Part shown: in pieces, positions 41,871-50,914 of the stretch
Numbering within the stretch: the stretch's first letter is position 1
Layout of the letters: every line of letters starts with the position of its first letter
NCBI RefSeq assembly: GCF_000801315.1
Contig: NZ_CP010054.1
Span: forward strand, 1,426,001 to 1,490,000
Direction of reading: 5' to 3'
Length of the DNA stretch: 64,000 nucleotides
From: Hymenobacter sp. DG25B
GTDB taxonomy: Bacteria > Bacteroidota > Bacteroidia > Cytophagales > Hymenobacteraceae
Translations under genes and position numbers: made by a program
Notes under the pieces: generated by a model
Database searches by the model: none
Told to the model about the DNA's origin: nothing
What the model saw: only the letters and a program-made list of their open reading frames with translations

Positions 41871-42494
41871 ATGCATATTGCAATCGTCGGCAACATTGGC
41901 GCCGGCAAAACTACGCTGGCCAACAAACTGGCGCATCATTTCAACTGGGAAGTCTTTCTGGAAGATGTGGATCATAATCCCTACCTGAAAGATTTCTACG
42001 ACGATATGCACCACTGGGCTTTTCACCTGCAGGTGTATTTCCTCAACAGCCGCTTTAAGCAAACCCAGCGCATAAAAGAGCTGCAAAAGGCCAGCAAAGG
42101 CGTTATTCAGGACCGCACCATTTACGAGGACGCGCACATTTTTGCGGCCAACCTGCATGAGTCGGGCCTGATGCCCGAGCGCGACTACCACAACTACCTG
42201 GGCTTGTTTGAATCGATGGTGAGCATGGTAGACCCGCCAGACCTGCTGCTATACCTCAAAGCAGATCTGCCCAAGCTGATTTCGCAGATTGAGAAGCGCA
42301 ACCGCGACTACGAGAACAACATCAAAATTGAGTACCTGAAAAACCTCAACGAGCATTATGAGCGGTGGATCAGCAATTACCACCATGGCCGCCTGCTGGT
42401 TATCGACGTCAACACGCTCGATTACGTGAATAACCCGGAAGACCTGGGCATCATTGTAGACCGGATTAACAGTACTTTATTTGGGCTGTTTTAG
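41871..42494 (+). CDS. Deoxynucleoside kinase
   Basis: A 207-residue P-loop kinase. HIAIVGNIGAGKTTLANKLA at the N-terminus is the Walker A loop; NWEVFLEDVDHNPYLKDFYD supplies the catalytic Glu; GVIQDRTIYEDAHIFA is the DRS/DRT-like motif with Arg and Glu; LLYLKADLPKLISQIEKRNR begins the lid region. This matches bacterial dAK/dGK-type deoxynucleoside kinases, which phosphorylate deoxyadenosine, deoxyguanosine or deoxycytidine for salvage; specificity cannot be read. ATG 41871 fits the family; upstream in-frame codons do not. Confidence 0.95.
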   Translation: MHIAIVGNIGAGKTTLANKLAHHFNWEVFLEDVDHNPYLKDFYDDMHHWAFHLQVYFLNSRFKQTQRIKELQKASKGVIQDRTIYEDAHIFAANLHESGLMPERDYHNYLGLFESMVSMVDPPDLLLYLKADLPKLISQIEKRNRDYENNIKIEYLKNLNEHYERWISNYHHGRLLVIDVNTLDYVNNPEDLGIIVDRINSTLFGLF

Positions 42495-42548
42495 TAACCG
42501 GACTGAACGGGTAGAATCCTTTAACTGACCTTCTAGCCGCTTCTTTCA

Positions 42549-42597
42549 ATAAAAAAAGCCCTTGCCGTTATCACGCGGCAAGGGCTTTTGTTTTTTA
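42549..42597. terminator. Bidirectional terminator between the kinase and DUF2461 genes
   Basis: AAAAGCCCTTGCCG and CGGCAAGGGCTTTT form a perfect 14-base stem around an 8-base loop with A- and T-rich flanks, between convergent genes. Confidence 0.9.
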
Positions 42598-42612
42598 GGC
42601 TGTCCGGTTTCT

Positions 42613-43287
42613 TTATTCCTCTGCGGCCATAGCATCGTTCAGGAAGTGCACCAGGGGCTGGGCAGCGCGCCAGGCTGTGAGCACCTGCTCGGGAAAATCG
42701 GGGCGCAGTACATCGGCATCGGGAATGGAGTGCCAGACAAAGTGGCTTTTCAGCTGCAGCCATTCAATGTCCGGGTCGGTGCGGTCATAGCCTTTAGGGG
42801 CGGTTTTCAGGGCCTGGCTGCGGTCGAGGCCGGTGGGGTAGTGACGCAGCAGCTCCGGTTGCTGGCGCATGGCGTGGAAGGCCTCCCCGTTGTAGTGAAT
42901 TTCCTGGCGGATGCGGGCCAGCTGGGCGGGTTCGGGCATCCAGCGGCCGGCGCCTACGTAGCTTTCGCCGCCGGGCTCCAGAGCAATAAAATAGCCTGCC
43001 CACGGACTATGGCGCCCACCGGGCTTTACGCCCGCGCCCATGTGGCGCTTATAGGGCTCGTTGCTTTGCTGAAACCGGTCGTTTTTATTGATGCGGAACA
43101 TCACATCCGAAGGCGAAAGCGCCGCCAAATCAGGCTCGAAGCGCTGGGCCCCACGGAGCAATTCCGCCACCAGCTCCGTATAGATGGCACGGGCACGGTG
43201 ATAGTCGGCCCGGTTGGCATCCATCCAGGCTTTATGGTTGTTGGCCGCCAGCTGGCGCAGGAAATTCAGTAGAAAAGCTCTATCCAT
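42613..43287 (-). CDS. DUF2461 domain protein
   Basis: A 224-residue protein matching DUF2461 throughout: FLRQLAANNHKAWMDANRAD at the N-terminus, SPSDVMFRINKNDRFQQSNE, PYKRHMGAGVKPGGRHSPWA, GYFIALEPGGESYVGAGRWM, and the C-terminal KTAPKGYDRTDPDIEWLQLK. The biochemical role is not known. It is cytoplasmic, with no TM or signal. It stands 44 bases downstream of the DUF547 gene's stop, on the same strand, so they may be co-transcribed. Confidence 0.93.
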   Translation of the reverse strand: MDRAFLLNFLRQLAANNHKAWMDANRADYHRARAIYTELVAELLRGAQRFEPDLAALSPSDVMFRINKNDRFQQSNEPYKRHMGAGVKPGGRHSPWAGYFIALEPGGESYVGAGRWMPEPAQLARIRQEIHYNGEAFHAMRQQPELLRHYPTGLDRSQALKTAPKGYDRTDPDIEWLQLKSHFVWHSIPDADVLRPDFPEQVLTAWRAAQPLVHFLNDAMAAEE

Positions 43288-43331
43288 CCTGGTATAACTA
43301 CGCCGGGGCCCGGGAGGTTGGGAAATACCCG

Positions 43332-44129
43332 CTAGCGGGTAAGCGCCTGGGTGCCGCTCAGGGCCTGCCGGTCGTTCAGGCGCCAGTCAAAGGGCAGGAA
43401 GTCCACTTGAGCCGTGGCCGCCAGTGGAGTGCGCAGGTAGCGGTTGATAAAACCGATCAGGGCGGTGGTATCGGGGCCAAATTCAGCGGAATACCAGTCG
43501 AACAGGCTGGAGAGCTGCGCGTGCTCCGGGGTAATGGTGTTAAGCAGCGGATCAAGGAGGAAACGCTGGGTCTGCTCTTCCAGCTGGGCGTGCAGGCGGC
43601 GTCCTTCATAGGCCTCGTTACGCAGCACGGGCGAGGAAACGGCGCCGCTTACCAAGGCAAAATGAATGCGCGGGTCCTGAAACCTGTCGCGCAGCTGCGT
43701 GCGCTCTACCTGGTTCAGGGAATATTCGTGGCCGGCTGCCATTACGGTTGGCGCTTCCCAGAGTGAAAAGCCATTCGCTGACTTAACCCGTACGGTATTA
43801 AGACTGCTGACCGGGTAGTATTCCAGCACCAGGGATACGGTGGTGGCATTATAGGCATTCAGCCAGAAGGCTTTTACGTCGTCGCGGGTCCAGGTTTGCT
43901 CGTTGGGCGTGGTTTGGGCCAATACCTGCAGGTATTCGGCCAGTTTTTCCTCCTCGTCCAGGAAGCCCTGGTAGTCCACGCGGCCATCGGGGGTTACGTG
44001 CTTGAACAGCAGCTCATTCCAAAGCTGATGCACCTGGGCGGGGCCGTCTGCTGCCAAGGTGTTGGTGGACAGCATGCACAGCACCAGCCAGCCCAAGAGC
44101 GCGGGCAGGAGCCGGGAAGGGAAAACCAT
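43332..44129 (-). CDS. Secreted DUF547 protein lacking the usual cysteines
   Basis: A 265-residue exported protein of the DUF547 family. Signal peptide LLPALLGWLVLCMLSTNTLA; then YQGFLDEEEKLAEYLQVLAQ, KAFWLNAYNATTVSLVLEYY (the FWLNAYNA hallmark) and DPRIHFALVSGAVSSPVL. In most members the last motif is CGAxSCP with two Cys; here both are Ser (SGAVSSP), which may affect activity. Family function is unknown, perhaps a papain-like or transglutaminase-like fold. ATG 44129 was chosen over an in-frame TTG at 44141. Confidence 0.9.
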   Translation of the reverse strand: MVFPSRLLPALLGWLVLCMLSTNTLAADGPAQVHQLWNELLFKHVTPDGRVDYQGFLDEEEKLAEYLQVLAQTTPNEQTWTRDDVKAFWLNAYNATTVSLVLEYYPVSSLNTVRVKSANGFSLWEAPTVMAAGHEYSLNQVERTQLRDRFQDPRIHFALVSGAVSSPVLRNEAYEGRRLHAQLEEQTQRFLLDPLLNTITPEHAQLSSLFDWYSAEFGPDTTALIGFINRYLRTPLAATAQVDFLPFDWRLNDRQALSGTQALTR

Positions 44130-44442
44130 GAAGAAATGCAATAGAGGTGAGGAGCGGGGGCAGGCAAGCGGTGTGAAGGCCAGCCTGTAAGAGAGGAGTA
44201 GCGGTGCCCTAAGCTGCTTTTATTGCTAAAAGCAGTTCTGGGCTAGTCAAAGGTAATTACTTGCCCAGAAAATGCACTATAACCATAGATAAATCAGAGG
44301 CTTAATGGGCTGGGGAGGCTGGCAAATGTGGTAAAATACGGTGCAAACGCAATTCTTTGGCCGCACGTAGCCGTGCCTACCGCCACAGTGGCCGCCTGCT
44401 TTGCCGTATTTAAGCTTCAGGAAACTCCCAAAAACCGCCGGA
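44130..44442. other. Intergenic stretch without recognised features
   Basis: Between the DUF547 gene and the MOSC gene stop, both on the minus strand. A short imperfect hairpin (AAGCTGCTTTTATTGCTAAAA region, about 44211-44238) is the only structure I noticed. No coding frame with family similarity. Confidence 0.4.
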
Positions 44443-45276
44443 CTAGGCGTGCGCTTCTCTATGTTCATGCACGGTAATTACGTCGCCGAGGCGCACCACC
44501 CCCTGCCCGGGCCCGGTCACATTTTGCCCGAACAGCACTTTGTTTCCCGCTGCCCGATAGGTAGCCAGCGTACGAAGGGGCTCCGCGCTTTTCTGGGCGG
44601 TTAGCTGATTGATGGTGGTAACCGGGCAACGGGCGCAGGGCCTTACCACCTGAAAACGTACGTCTCCAATCTGAAACTCAGCCCAGGTGTCTTCCTGCCA
44701 GGGCGTGCCGCCGGAAAACACGAAGTTGGGCCGGAAACGGTCCATGGGTACCGGCTCGGCCAGCCGCGTGTTCAGCTCCTGCAGGGAGGCTTCGCCGGCC
44801 AGCAGAAAGGGGTAGGCATCGGCAAAGCTCACCATCTGATTGGCCGGGTTATGCTCCGGCTCCGTGGCGCGCATCACCATATCCGACATATAAACCAGCC
44901 GGCAGGTCTGGCCCAGGGCTTCCGTCAGCCAGGCATCGGCGGCGGGGGTGCCGCGCCAGGCAAACACCATATCGTCCCAGATGGTGACGAAAAGCGTGCG
45001 CTCCGGGGTGGCTTCAAAAGGGATATATAATGGAAGCAGATCCGGGCGCTGGCGGTGCGTGAGCAGGAAGCCGTTATAGGCCGGCGAAACCTGCAGCAGG
45101 GCCATATGCGGCTGCTGCCGCTGCGTCATAAACTGGTTGCGGGCGTCTACAATCAGCCAGCGCCGGTCGTGGCGCAGGCCGCGGAGCTCCACCTGGGCCT
45201 CCGTCAGCGGAATGCCGCCCAGGGACTTAACCGGATAAATATAAAGGGCAGAGAGCGTAAGGGGAGAGGCGGCCAT
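44443..45276 (-). CDS. MOSC domain protein (mARC-like)
   Basis: A 277-residue protein with an N-terminal MOSC beta-barrel domain (LSALYIYPVKSLGGIPLTEA, GLRHDRRWLIVDARNQFMTQ) and a C-terminal MOSC domain (MDRFRPNFVFSGGTPWQEDT, FQVVRPCARCPVTTINQLT). The Cys in RPCARC is the conserved molybdenum-cofactor ligand position. In mammals such proteins are amidoxime-reducing components; bacterial homologues (YcbX) detoxify N-hydroxylated bases. No ferredoxin domain is attached, unlike YcbX, so an external electron donor is needed. Confidence 0.93.
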   Translation of the reverse strand: MAASPLTLSALYIYPVKSLGGIPLTEAQVELRGLRHDRRWLIVDARNQFMTQRQQPHMALLQVSPAYNGFLLTHRQRPDLLPLYIPFEATPERTLFVTIWDDMVFAWRGTPAADAWLTEALGQTCRLVYMSDMVMRATEPEHNPANQMVSFADAYPFLLAGEASLQELNTRLAEPVPMDRFRPNFVFSGGTPWQEDTWAEFQIGDVRFQVVRPCARCPVTTINQLTAQKSAEPLRTLATYRAAGNKVLFGQNVTGPGQGVVRLGDVITVHEHREAHA

Positions 45277-45381
45277 ATCCGCAAAGGTACAAGTCTGCGG
45301 AAGCTCCCGAACGATAATTATAGCAATGCCCGGTCCGACTGGCCAAGGCGGCGAGGAGGACCGGGCACGGCGGAAATAGGG

Positions 45382-47709
45382 TTAACGCTTGATAAAGCGG
45401 GCATTCTGCACGGTGCCAGCCCCCTGGACGCGTACGGAATAAGTACTGGGCACTAGGGCGCTGACCGAAATAGTAGCGGTGGTGCCTGTTACCGGCTGCC
45501 GAAGATGTTCCCGGCCCAGCTGGTCGAGAACAACCAGCTCTTTTGCCCCCTCGGGCAGGTTGCTGAGCGTCAGCACGTCGGAAGTGGGCACCGGACTTAG
45601 CTGAAGCTGACGGGCTGCCTGCGCGCCAGTCGTAACGGCCACCACCTGGGAATAAGTAGCGGTGCCATCGTCATCGGTTTGCCGGAGGCGGTAATACCAG
45701 GTGGCACTACCCTGCGCTTTGCGGTCCAGATAGGTGTAGCGCCCGCCATTGGCACCCTTGCCGGGCAAGGCAGTCAGGGCTTCCCACCGGTTTTCCGCCA
45801 GCTGGCGCTCTACGGTGAAGCCATGGTTGTTTAGCTCGGAGGCCGTGTTCCAGGTGAGCTGCACTCCGCCGCCCACGGCCGGTTTGCCGGTAAACGCGGT
45901 GAGCGTGACGGGCAGGGGGGCGGCGCCATCACCCAAAGTGAAGATGAATCGCTCAAAGAAATTAGTGATGCCAGTTACCCCAACCGTATTGGCATCGGGG
46001 TTACGGACCGGTGGTTTCATGAGCTGCCAGGGGCCTTGCAGGGAGTTAGACCGAAACAGTATCAGATTAGCTTCTGCAATGCTGTTTAGCTCAGTGGGTT
46101 CTGCCAATACGGTGGGTACGGCAGGATCGTGCCGGTAGGTGAACACCAGGTTTACGTTTAACGGCTGATTCTCGCCTTTGTAAGCAGGCTCTACCACATA
46201 TTGCCGCTTAATACTCTTGGCAAAAACCAGATTGTAGGGGTCGTAGGGTGGTAGTGCCTGGCCGTAGAGGGTAGTGCCGGTATAGCGCGTAACGGTGGTA
46301 ATACCCAGGCTGGGGCCCTGGCTGGTACCATTATTCCCATTCGCATTCAGCTTTAGCCCAATGCCGCCGAAGTTATAGTTGCCGGGCACATTTACAGGGG
46401 CTTTGCTGATGGCTACTACGGTGCCCAATACATAGCCCTTATCCTCCGTCAGCATGATATTTTTCCCATCCACTATCATCTTCAGCCGATGAGCACCGGT
46501 ATTAATTATGCCATCCTTTAGCTGAAGCTCCTGCAGGATTTCCAGTTCATTATACAATTGCTTTACCCCGGGCTTAGTGATGATAAGCCGGTAAAGCTGC
46601 GTTGGAGCCGACAGTAAAATGTTTTGGTTGCCCCCGGTGAAAGAAGTGGTGCTTGTTCCGGGGTTTAAGGTTCCCATTATTTTAAAGTCGCCACCTACGC
46701 TAAGGGTATACTGCCCGGCTGCATTGTTGGCGCTGGGCGCGAAAGAAGCGTTTTCGCCTACCAGAAAGTTCTTTAGTATGGTGAGGCTGGAAAGGCCTTG
46801 GAGTCGAATATTTCCTTGGTAAAGGGAAAAATTGCCATTAATTACCAACGGTGCTTCCAGGGTTAATGTCTGCCCGGGAGCATTTACAGTGAAGTCATAA
46901 AAAGGAGAGGTAACAGGAACTACACTGGCATCCTGGTAAGAGTAGCTAACCCGGCTGAAGATTGAACTCCGGTCAGCATCGGCCATACCCGGCACGGTGT
47001 AGTAGAAGGAGGCGGGCTGTATTTGGCTGCCTGCGGTCAGGAGTGGGTCAGGATTGTTTTTTGGTATCTGGCTGCCGGAGGTAGCGTTTGAGTTTCTCAG
47101 GGTATAGGCAAACCAATTGAAAGCGGAGGCGCTGCCCTCCATGCCTATAGCGCTTCGGTACACCCTGAATTCCCGGATGATAGAAGGGGTATTTCCCTGT
47201 TGTGACCCGGCGTACAGTTGCGCCGGATCCGATTCCGGATTAGTGGCGGAAGGATAATTAGCCGGCGAAAACCAAGTGCCCGTACTGGTGTTGGCCAGAT
47301 AAAAACTTAGCCCGTCATTTGTGAAAACGAAAGCCCTGTCTGCCCGGAAAGGGGGCTTAAACGTTAGGCTGCTGTTGCTATTAGCCGGATCAGTATACGG
47401 TATCCCAACCAGGGTGCCATCGGAGGAAAGGTTGCTATTAACGGGCAGGGCCGGGTTGTTATCCAGAAATAATACGGAGGGCAGCGTCCAGGCAGCAAGA
47501 TTGGTTCCTCCATTCTGCTGGACTGCTACATACAAATATGTATTATCCCAATCTAGGTACCAGGTATAGCTACCACTGGTTTGGGAAGCTTTATATTCGT
47601 TTGGGGTGATTTTCCCATCTGCGGTAGCTGCGTGCGCAGTAAAGGAAATAAACAGGCACACGAGGCACAGCGCCATCCGGAGGACGGAAGCGGAGAGTAG
47701 CTTGCTCAT
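45382..47709 (-). CDS. Secreted T9SS cargo protein with N-terminal carbohydrate-binding-like domain
   Basis: A 775-residue exported protein. Signal peptide LCLVCLFISFTAHA; first mature domain TADGKITPNEYKASQTSGSY and WYLDWDNTYLYVAVQ has the look of a CBM9/DOMON-type sandwich. The middle contains a repeat-like stretch of layered strands (LVINGNFSLYQGNIRLQGLS, KNFLVGENASFAPSANNAA). The fragment AFTGKPAVGGGVQLTWNTAS and the type-A sorting domain (LQLSPVPTSDVLTLSN to the terminal RFIKR) direct export and surface attachment by the type IX system. No enzyme motif is seen. ATG 47709 was chosen over an upstream in-frame TTG. Confidence 0.85.
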   Translation of the reverse strand: MSKLLSASVLRMALCLVCLFISFTAHAATADGKITPNEYKASQTSGSYTWYLDWDNTYLYVAVQQNGGTNLAAWTLPSVLFLDNNPALPVNSNLSSDGTLVGIPYTDPANSNSSLTFKPPFRADRAFVFTNDGLSFYLANTSTGTWFSPANYPSATNPESDPAQLYAGSQQGNTPSIIREFRVYRSAIGMEGSASAFNWFAYTLRNSNATSGSQIPKNNPDPLLTAGSQIQPASFYYTVPGMADADRSSIFSRVSYSYQDASVVPVTSPFYDFTVNAPGQTLTLEAPLVINGNFSLYQGNIRLQGLSSLTILKNFLVGENASFAPSANNAAGQYTLSVGGDFKIMGTLNPGTSTTSFTGGNQNILLSAPTQLYRLIITKPGVKQLYNELEILQELQLKDGIINTGAHRLKMIVDGKNIMLTEDKGYVLGTVVAISKAPVNVPGNYNFGGIGLKLNANGNNGTSQGPSLGITTVTRYTGTTLYGQALPPYDPYNLVFAKSIKRQYVVEPAYKGENQPLNVNLVFTYRHDPAVPTVLAEPTELNSIAEANLILFRSNSLQGPWQLMKPPVRNPDANTVGVTGITNFFERFIFTLGDGAAPLPVTLTAFTGKPAVGGGVQLTWNTASELNNHGFTVERQLAENRWEALTALPGKGANGGRYTYLDRKAQGSATWYYRLRQTDDDGTATYSQVVAVTTGAQAARQLQLSPVPTSDVLTLSNLPEGAKELVVLDQLGREHLRQPVTGTTATISVSALVPSTYSVRVQGAGTVQNARFIKR

Positions 47710-48114
47710 ATACAAATAAGATAATGATGTGCTGGTAAAGCAATATAATTAATAATAATAATGCAATTTTGGATCCTATTCAGTTCGTATCATATTTTAC
47801 ATTTAGAGCTTGTACCCGGCCTGCTGGGCTATATTAGAAGGCATAGAAGGAGTTAGATGCCTTAAAAGGATTTTTATTTTATTAAATAATTTTAATAATC
47901 AATAGGATAAATTATTTTTTATGAACGTTTATAAAACTAGATTATAATTATAAAAACTTGATTGTCAAATAATTACATAGATAATATGCTAGTCCGCTGA
48001 TACGTCATGCTAAATTTCAAGCAACCAGAATTTATCTAACCAAAGCAGTGTCTAGGCTTGTTCTCGTGTATATGGTGAACTAGTACCTTTGCCGCCTACC
48101 TGAACTTTGGATAT
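47710..48114. other. AT-rich intergenic region between divergent genes
   Basis: A 405-base region, strongly AT-rich between about 47740 and 48000 (runs of AATAATAATAAT and TTTTATTTTATTAAATAATTT). No coding frame with sense and no RNA signature. It must contain the promoters of the T9SS cargo gene and the PIG-L gene. Confidence 0.5.
48084..48091 (+). promoter_or_regulatory. Candidate -7 box of the PIG-L gene
   Basis: TACCTTTG fits TAnnTTTG, 24 bases before the ATG at 48115. A GCTTG about 23 bases upstream is a poor -33 candidate. Confidence 0.5.
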
Positions 48115-50640
48115 ATGCGCTTGTCTTTTTGGTGGAATACCATGGTGTTGGCTTTCCTGCTGCCCTTCACCACCCTGGCCCAGGCCCCCAAAACCTATTC
48201 CTCCTCGGAAATACTGCTGGGCCTGAAAAAGCTGAACGTGCTGGGCTCGGTGCTTTACATAGCCGCCCACCCCGACGATGAGAATACCCGCCTGATAGCC
48301 TACATGGCCAATGGCCGCCTGCTGGAAACCGGCTACTTCAGCTGCACCCGCGGCGACGGCGGCCAGAACCTCATCGGCCCGGAGCTGCGCGAGCAGCTGG
48401 GCGTCATCCGCACCCAGGAGCTGCTGGCGGCCCGCCGCATCGATGGCGGCCGGCAGTTCTTCTCCCGCGCCAACGACTTCGGCTTCAGCAAAACCGCCGA
48501 GGAAACCTTTACCATTTGGGATAAAGAGCAAGTGCTTTCCGATATGGTCTGGGTAATTCGCCAGCGCCGCCCCGATGTGCTCATCACCCGCTTTCCACCC
48601 GATGCCCGGGCCGGCCACGGCCACCACACTGCCTCGGCCATGCTGGCCATTGAAGCCTTTGATGCTGCCGGCGACCCCAAACGCTTCCCCGAACAGCTGA
48701 AGTACGTGCAGCCTTGGCAGCCTAAGCGCCTGCTCTGGAACACCGGCTCCTTCTTCGTGAAGGCTGGTGAGGATATGAGTGGCTACCTGAAGCTGGATGC
48801 CGGTGGCTACAATCCGCTACTGGGCCTGAGCTACGGCGAAATAGCTGCCCGCAGCCGCTCCCAGCACAAAAGCCAGGGCTTTGGCTCTGCCGCCACGCGG
48901 GGCGAGGCGCTGGAATATTTCCAACTGCTGAAAGGGGAGAAGGCGGAGAAGGATTTGTTTGAGGGCGTGGATATGAGCTGGAACCGCGTGAAAGGCGGCG
49001 CTGCCGTGGGCAAGCTGCTTGAGGAGGTAATCCAGAAGTATGATGCTGCAAATCCGGCGGCGAGTGTGGCGGGGCTGCTAAAGGTGCGAGCTACACTACG
49101 GAAGCTAAAAGTAGCGCCTCTTACAAATGAGAAATTTTGGGTTGAGCAAAAGGAAAACCAAGTCAACGAGCTGATTCGGGCAACACTTGGCCTGTATTTA
49201 GAAGCAACAGCAAGTAGTTCAAGTATAGTAGCAGGGGAGAATGTGCCAATTACAATTGAGGTAACCTCACGGCTCATGAACTCCAAACAGCTTCCTAAAG
49301 CTGACCTGATTAGCATAATGTATTCAGGGCAGGAGTTTGCTATAACTGCAGTCGGTAAGGAGGATAAGCTTCCTGCTGGACGTCAATCGTTACTTAAAAG
49401 AGAGGTTGCTTTTATGGCTTCGGATACGATGACCTCTCAGCCCTATTGGTTGAATACAAGAGGCTCAATCGGGATGTATAAAGTAGAAAAGCAACTTGAA
49501 CGTGGACAGCCCGAAACTGGTCCAAGCATCGAGGTGACATTTGAGTTTTTAATAGGCAGCCAATCCATAGATTACACCGTTCCCGTTCAATACAAAAGCA
49601 CCGACCCGGTAGAAGGAGAGAAGTATCGTCCCTTGGCCATAGTGCCGCCCGTAGCCGTAAACATTGTGGGGCACGCCTACGTCTTCGCTGAAAACAAGCC
49701 TAAAACCGTTCCGGTAACCCTGAAAGCTGGTCAGGCTGATGCCAAAGGCACCGTGGCCCTCCAAGTGCCCACCGGCTGGAAAGTAGAGCCCGCCAGCATT
49801 CCGTTCGACATCAAAAACAAGGATGAAGAACGCACGGTGGAGTTTCAGGTGCAGCCCACGAGTAGCCAACAGAGCACCGGCCAGCTGCGTGCCGTGGCCA
49901 CCATGAATGGCCAGGCATACAGCCGCGGCATCCAGACTATTGCCTACAACCACATTCCCACCCAAACGCTCTTCCCAGAGGCCGTGGCCCCGCTGGTGAA
50001 GCTGGATCTGAAGCGGCGGAAGCAGGATATCGGCTACCTCATGGGTGCCGGTGACGAGGTGCCGGATGCCCTGCGCCAGATTGGCTACAACGTAACGCTG
50101 CTCAAGCCCGAAGATCTGACCACTGAGCGCCTGCGCCGCTACCAAGCTGTGGTAGTAGGCATACGTGCCTACAACACCCTGGACCGCCTGAAATACCAGC
50201 AACCCACTCTGCTGCAATACGTGGAAAATGGCGGCAACCTGGTAGTGCAGTACACCGTGAGCCGGGGCACGGTACTGCCCGAAATTGGCCCATATCCCAT
50301 GAAGCTCTCCAACGACCGGGTTACCGTAGAAAATGCGGCCGTTACGTTCCTCAAGCCGCAACACGCCCTGCTGAATACGCCCAACAAGATTTCCAGCCAG
50401 GATTTTGAAGGCTGGCAGCAGGAGCAGGGCCTCTACTACCCCTCGCAGTGGGACCCCAAATACCAGACCATCATCAGCAGCCACGACCCCGGTGAGCCCG
50501 CCAAAGAAAGCGCCATTCTGGTTGCCGATTACGGCAAAGGCCACTATATCTACACCGGCCTGTCGTTCTTCCGGGAACTGCCGGCCGGCGTGCCGGGTGC
50601 GTACCGCCTGCTCACCAATATGATTGAGCTTGGTAAATAA
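48115..50640 (+). CDS. Secreted PIG-L family deacetylase with long C-terminal region
   Basis: An 841-residue exported protein. Signal peptide SFWWNTMVLAFLLPFTTLAQ; PIG-L domain to about 280 with LYIAAHPDDENTRLIAYMAN (zinc ligands His52, Asp55), SCTRGDGGQNLIG and ARAGHGHHTAS near 165-173 (the HxxH region). Family members deacetylate N-acetylglucosaminyl compounds. Beyond 300 are beta-rich domains (VTLKAGQADAKGTVALQVPT) and a C-terminal ThuA/glutamine-amidotransferase-like fold with VVVGIRAYNTLDRLKYQQPT. Between about 49060 and 49600 the base composition is clearly more AT-rich than on either side, with codons such as AGA, TTA and ACA, although the frame is intact. A dispersed repeat follows the gene. 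Confidence 0.9.
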   Translation: MRLSFWWNTMVLAFLLPFTTLAQAPKTYSSSEILLGLKKLNVLGSVLYIAAHPDDENTRLIAYMANGRLLETGYFSCTRGDGGQNLIGPELREQLGVIRTQELLAARRIDGGRQFFSRANDFGFSKTAEETFTIWDKEQVLSDMVWVIRQRRPDVLITRFPPDARAGHGHHTASAMLAIEAFDAAGDPKRFPEQLKYVQPWQPKRLLWNTGSFFVKAGEDMSGYLKLDAGGYNPLLGLSYGEIAARSRSQHKSQGFGSAATRGEALEYFQLLKGEKAEKDLFEGVDMSWNRVKGGAAVGKLLEEVIQKYDAANPAASVAGLLKVRATLRKLKVAPLTNEKFWVEQKENQVNELIRATLGLYLEATASSSSIVAGENVPITIEVTSRLMNSKQLPKADLISIMYSGQEFAITAVGKEDKLPAGRQSLLKREVAFMASDTMTSQPYWLNTRGSIGMYKVEKQLERGQPETGPSIEVTFEFLIGSQSIDYTVPVQYKSTDPVEGEKYRPLAIVPPVAVNIVGHAYVFAENKPKTVPVTLKAGQADAKGTVALQVPTGWKVEPASIPFDIKNKDEERTVEFQVQPTSSQQSTGQLRAVATMNGQAYSRGIQTIAYNHIPTQTLFPEAVAPLVKLDLKRRKQDIGYLMGAGDEVPDALRQIGYNVTLLKPEDLTTERLRRYQAVVVGIRAYNTLDRLKYQQPTLLQYVENGGNLVVQYTVSRGTVLPEIGPYPMKLSNDRVTVENAAVTFLKPQHALLNTPNKISSQDFEGWQQEQGLYYPSQWDPKYQTIISSHDPGEPAKESAILVADYGKGHYIYTGLSFFRELPAGVPGAYRLLTNMIELGK

Positions 50641-50664
50641 TAAGTAATCATCTCGCCCAGCAGA

Positions 50665-50766
50665 TTGTCATCCTGAGCTTGCGAAGGACCTTCTCACGCT
50701 AGAACAACTGTCGAAACAACAACTTTTGCATGCGTGAGAAGGTCCTTCGCAAGCTCAGGATGACAA
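50665..50766. repeat. 35-base perfect inverted repeat (GTCATnCTGAGC family)
   Basis: Arms 50665-50699 and 50732-50766 are perfect reverse complements (35 bases) around a 32-base loop. The arm begins TTGTCATCCTGAGCTTGCGA and is related to that at 31556-31650. It ends 16 bases before the ATG of the small membrane protein gene. Confidence 0.93.
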
Positions 50767-50782
50767 AGATTTAATACAGCCC

Positions 50783-50914
50783 ATGTCCGCAACCCCCGAA
50801 ACAAATAAACCGCCGCTGTTGCCCTCCTGGCGGGCCTGGTACGGACTGGTGCTGGCAGCGCTGGCGGCGGAAATAGGGCTGTTTGTGTGGCTTAGCGGCT
50901 ACTTTGCCACATGA
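50783..50914 (+). CDS. 43-residue single-TM protein coupled to the symporter
   Basis: ATG 50783 opens a 43-codon frame: SATPETNKPPLLPSWRAWYG, then the hydrophobic span LVLAALAAEIGLFVWLSGYF and AT. One transmembrane helix with a short soluble N-terminus. Its TGA overlaps the ATG of the symporter gene (ATGA at 50911-50914), so the two are translationally coupled. Small upstream subunits are known for some sodium:solute symporters (such as YjcH/ActP and YhdT/PanF), though I see no sequence match to those. It is probably a small subunit or stability factor of the symporter. Confidence 0.8.
   Translation: MSATPETNKPPLLPSWRAWYGLVLAALAAEIGLFVWLSGYFAT

Noticed and set aside
49549..50544. Open frame of 331 codons on the minus strand
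   Set aside because: Antisense to the C-terminal part of the PIG-L gene; no signal or motif.
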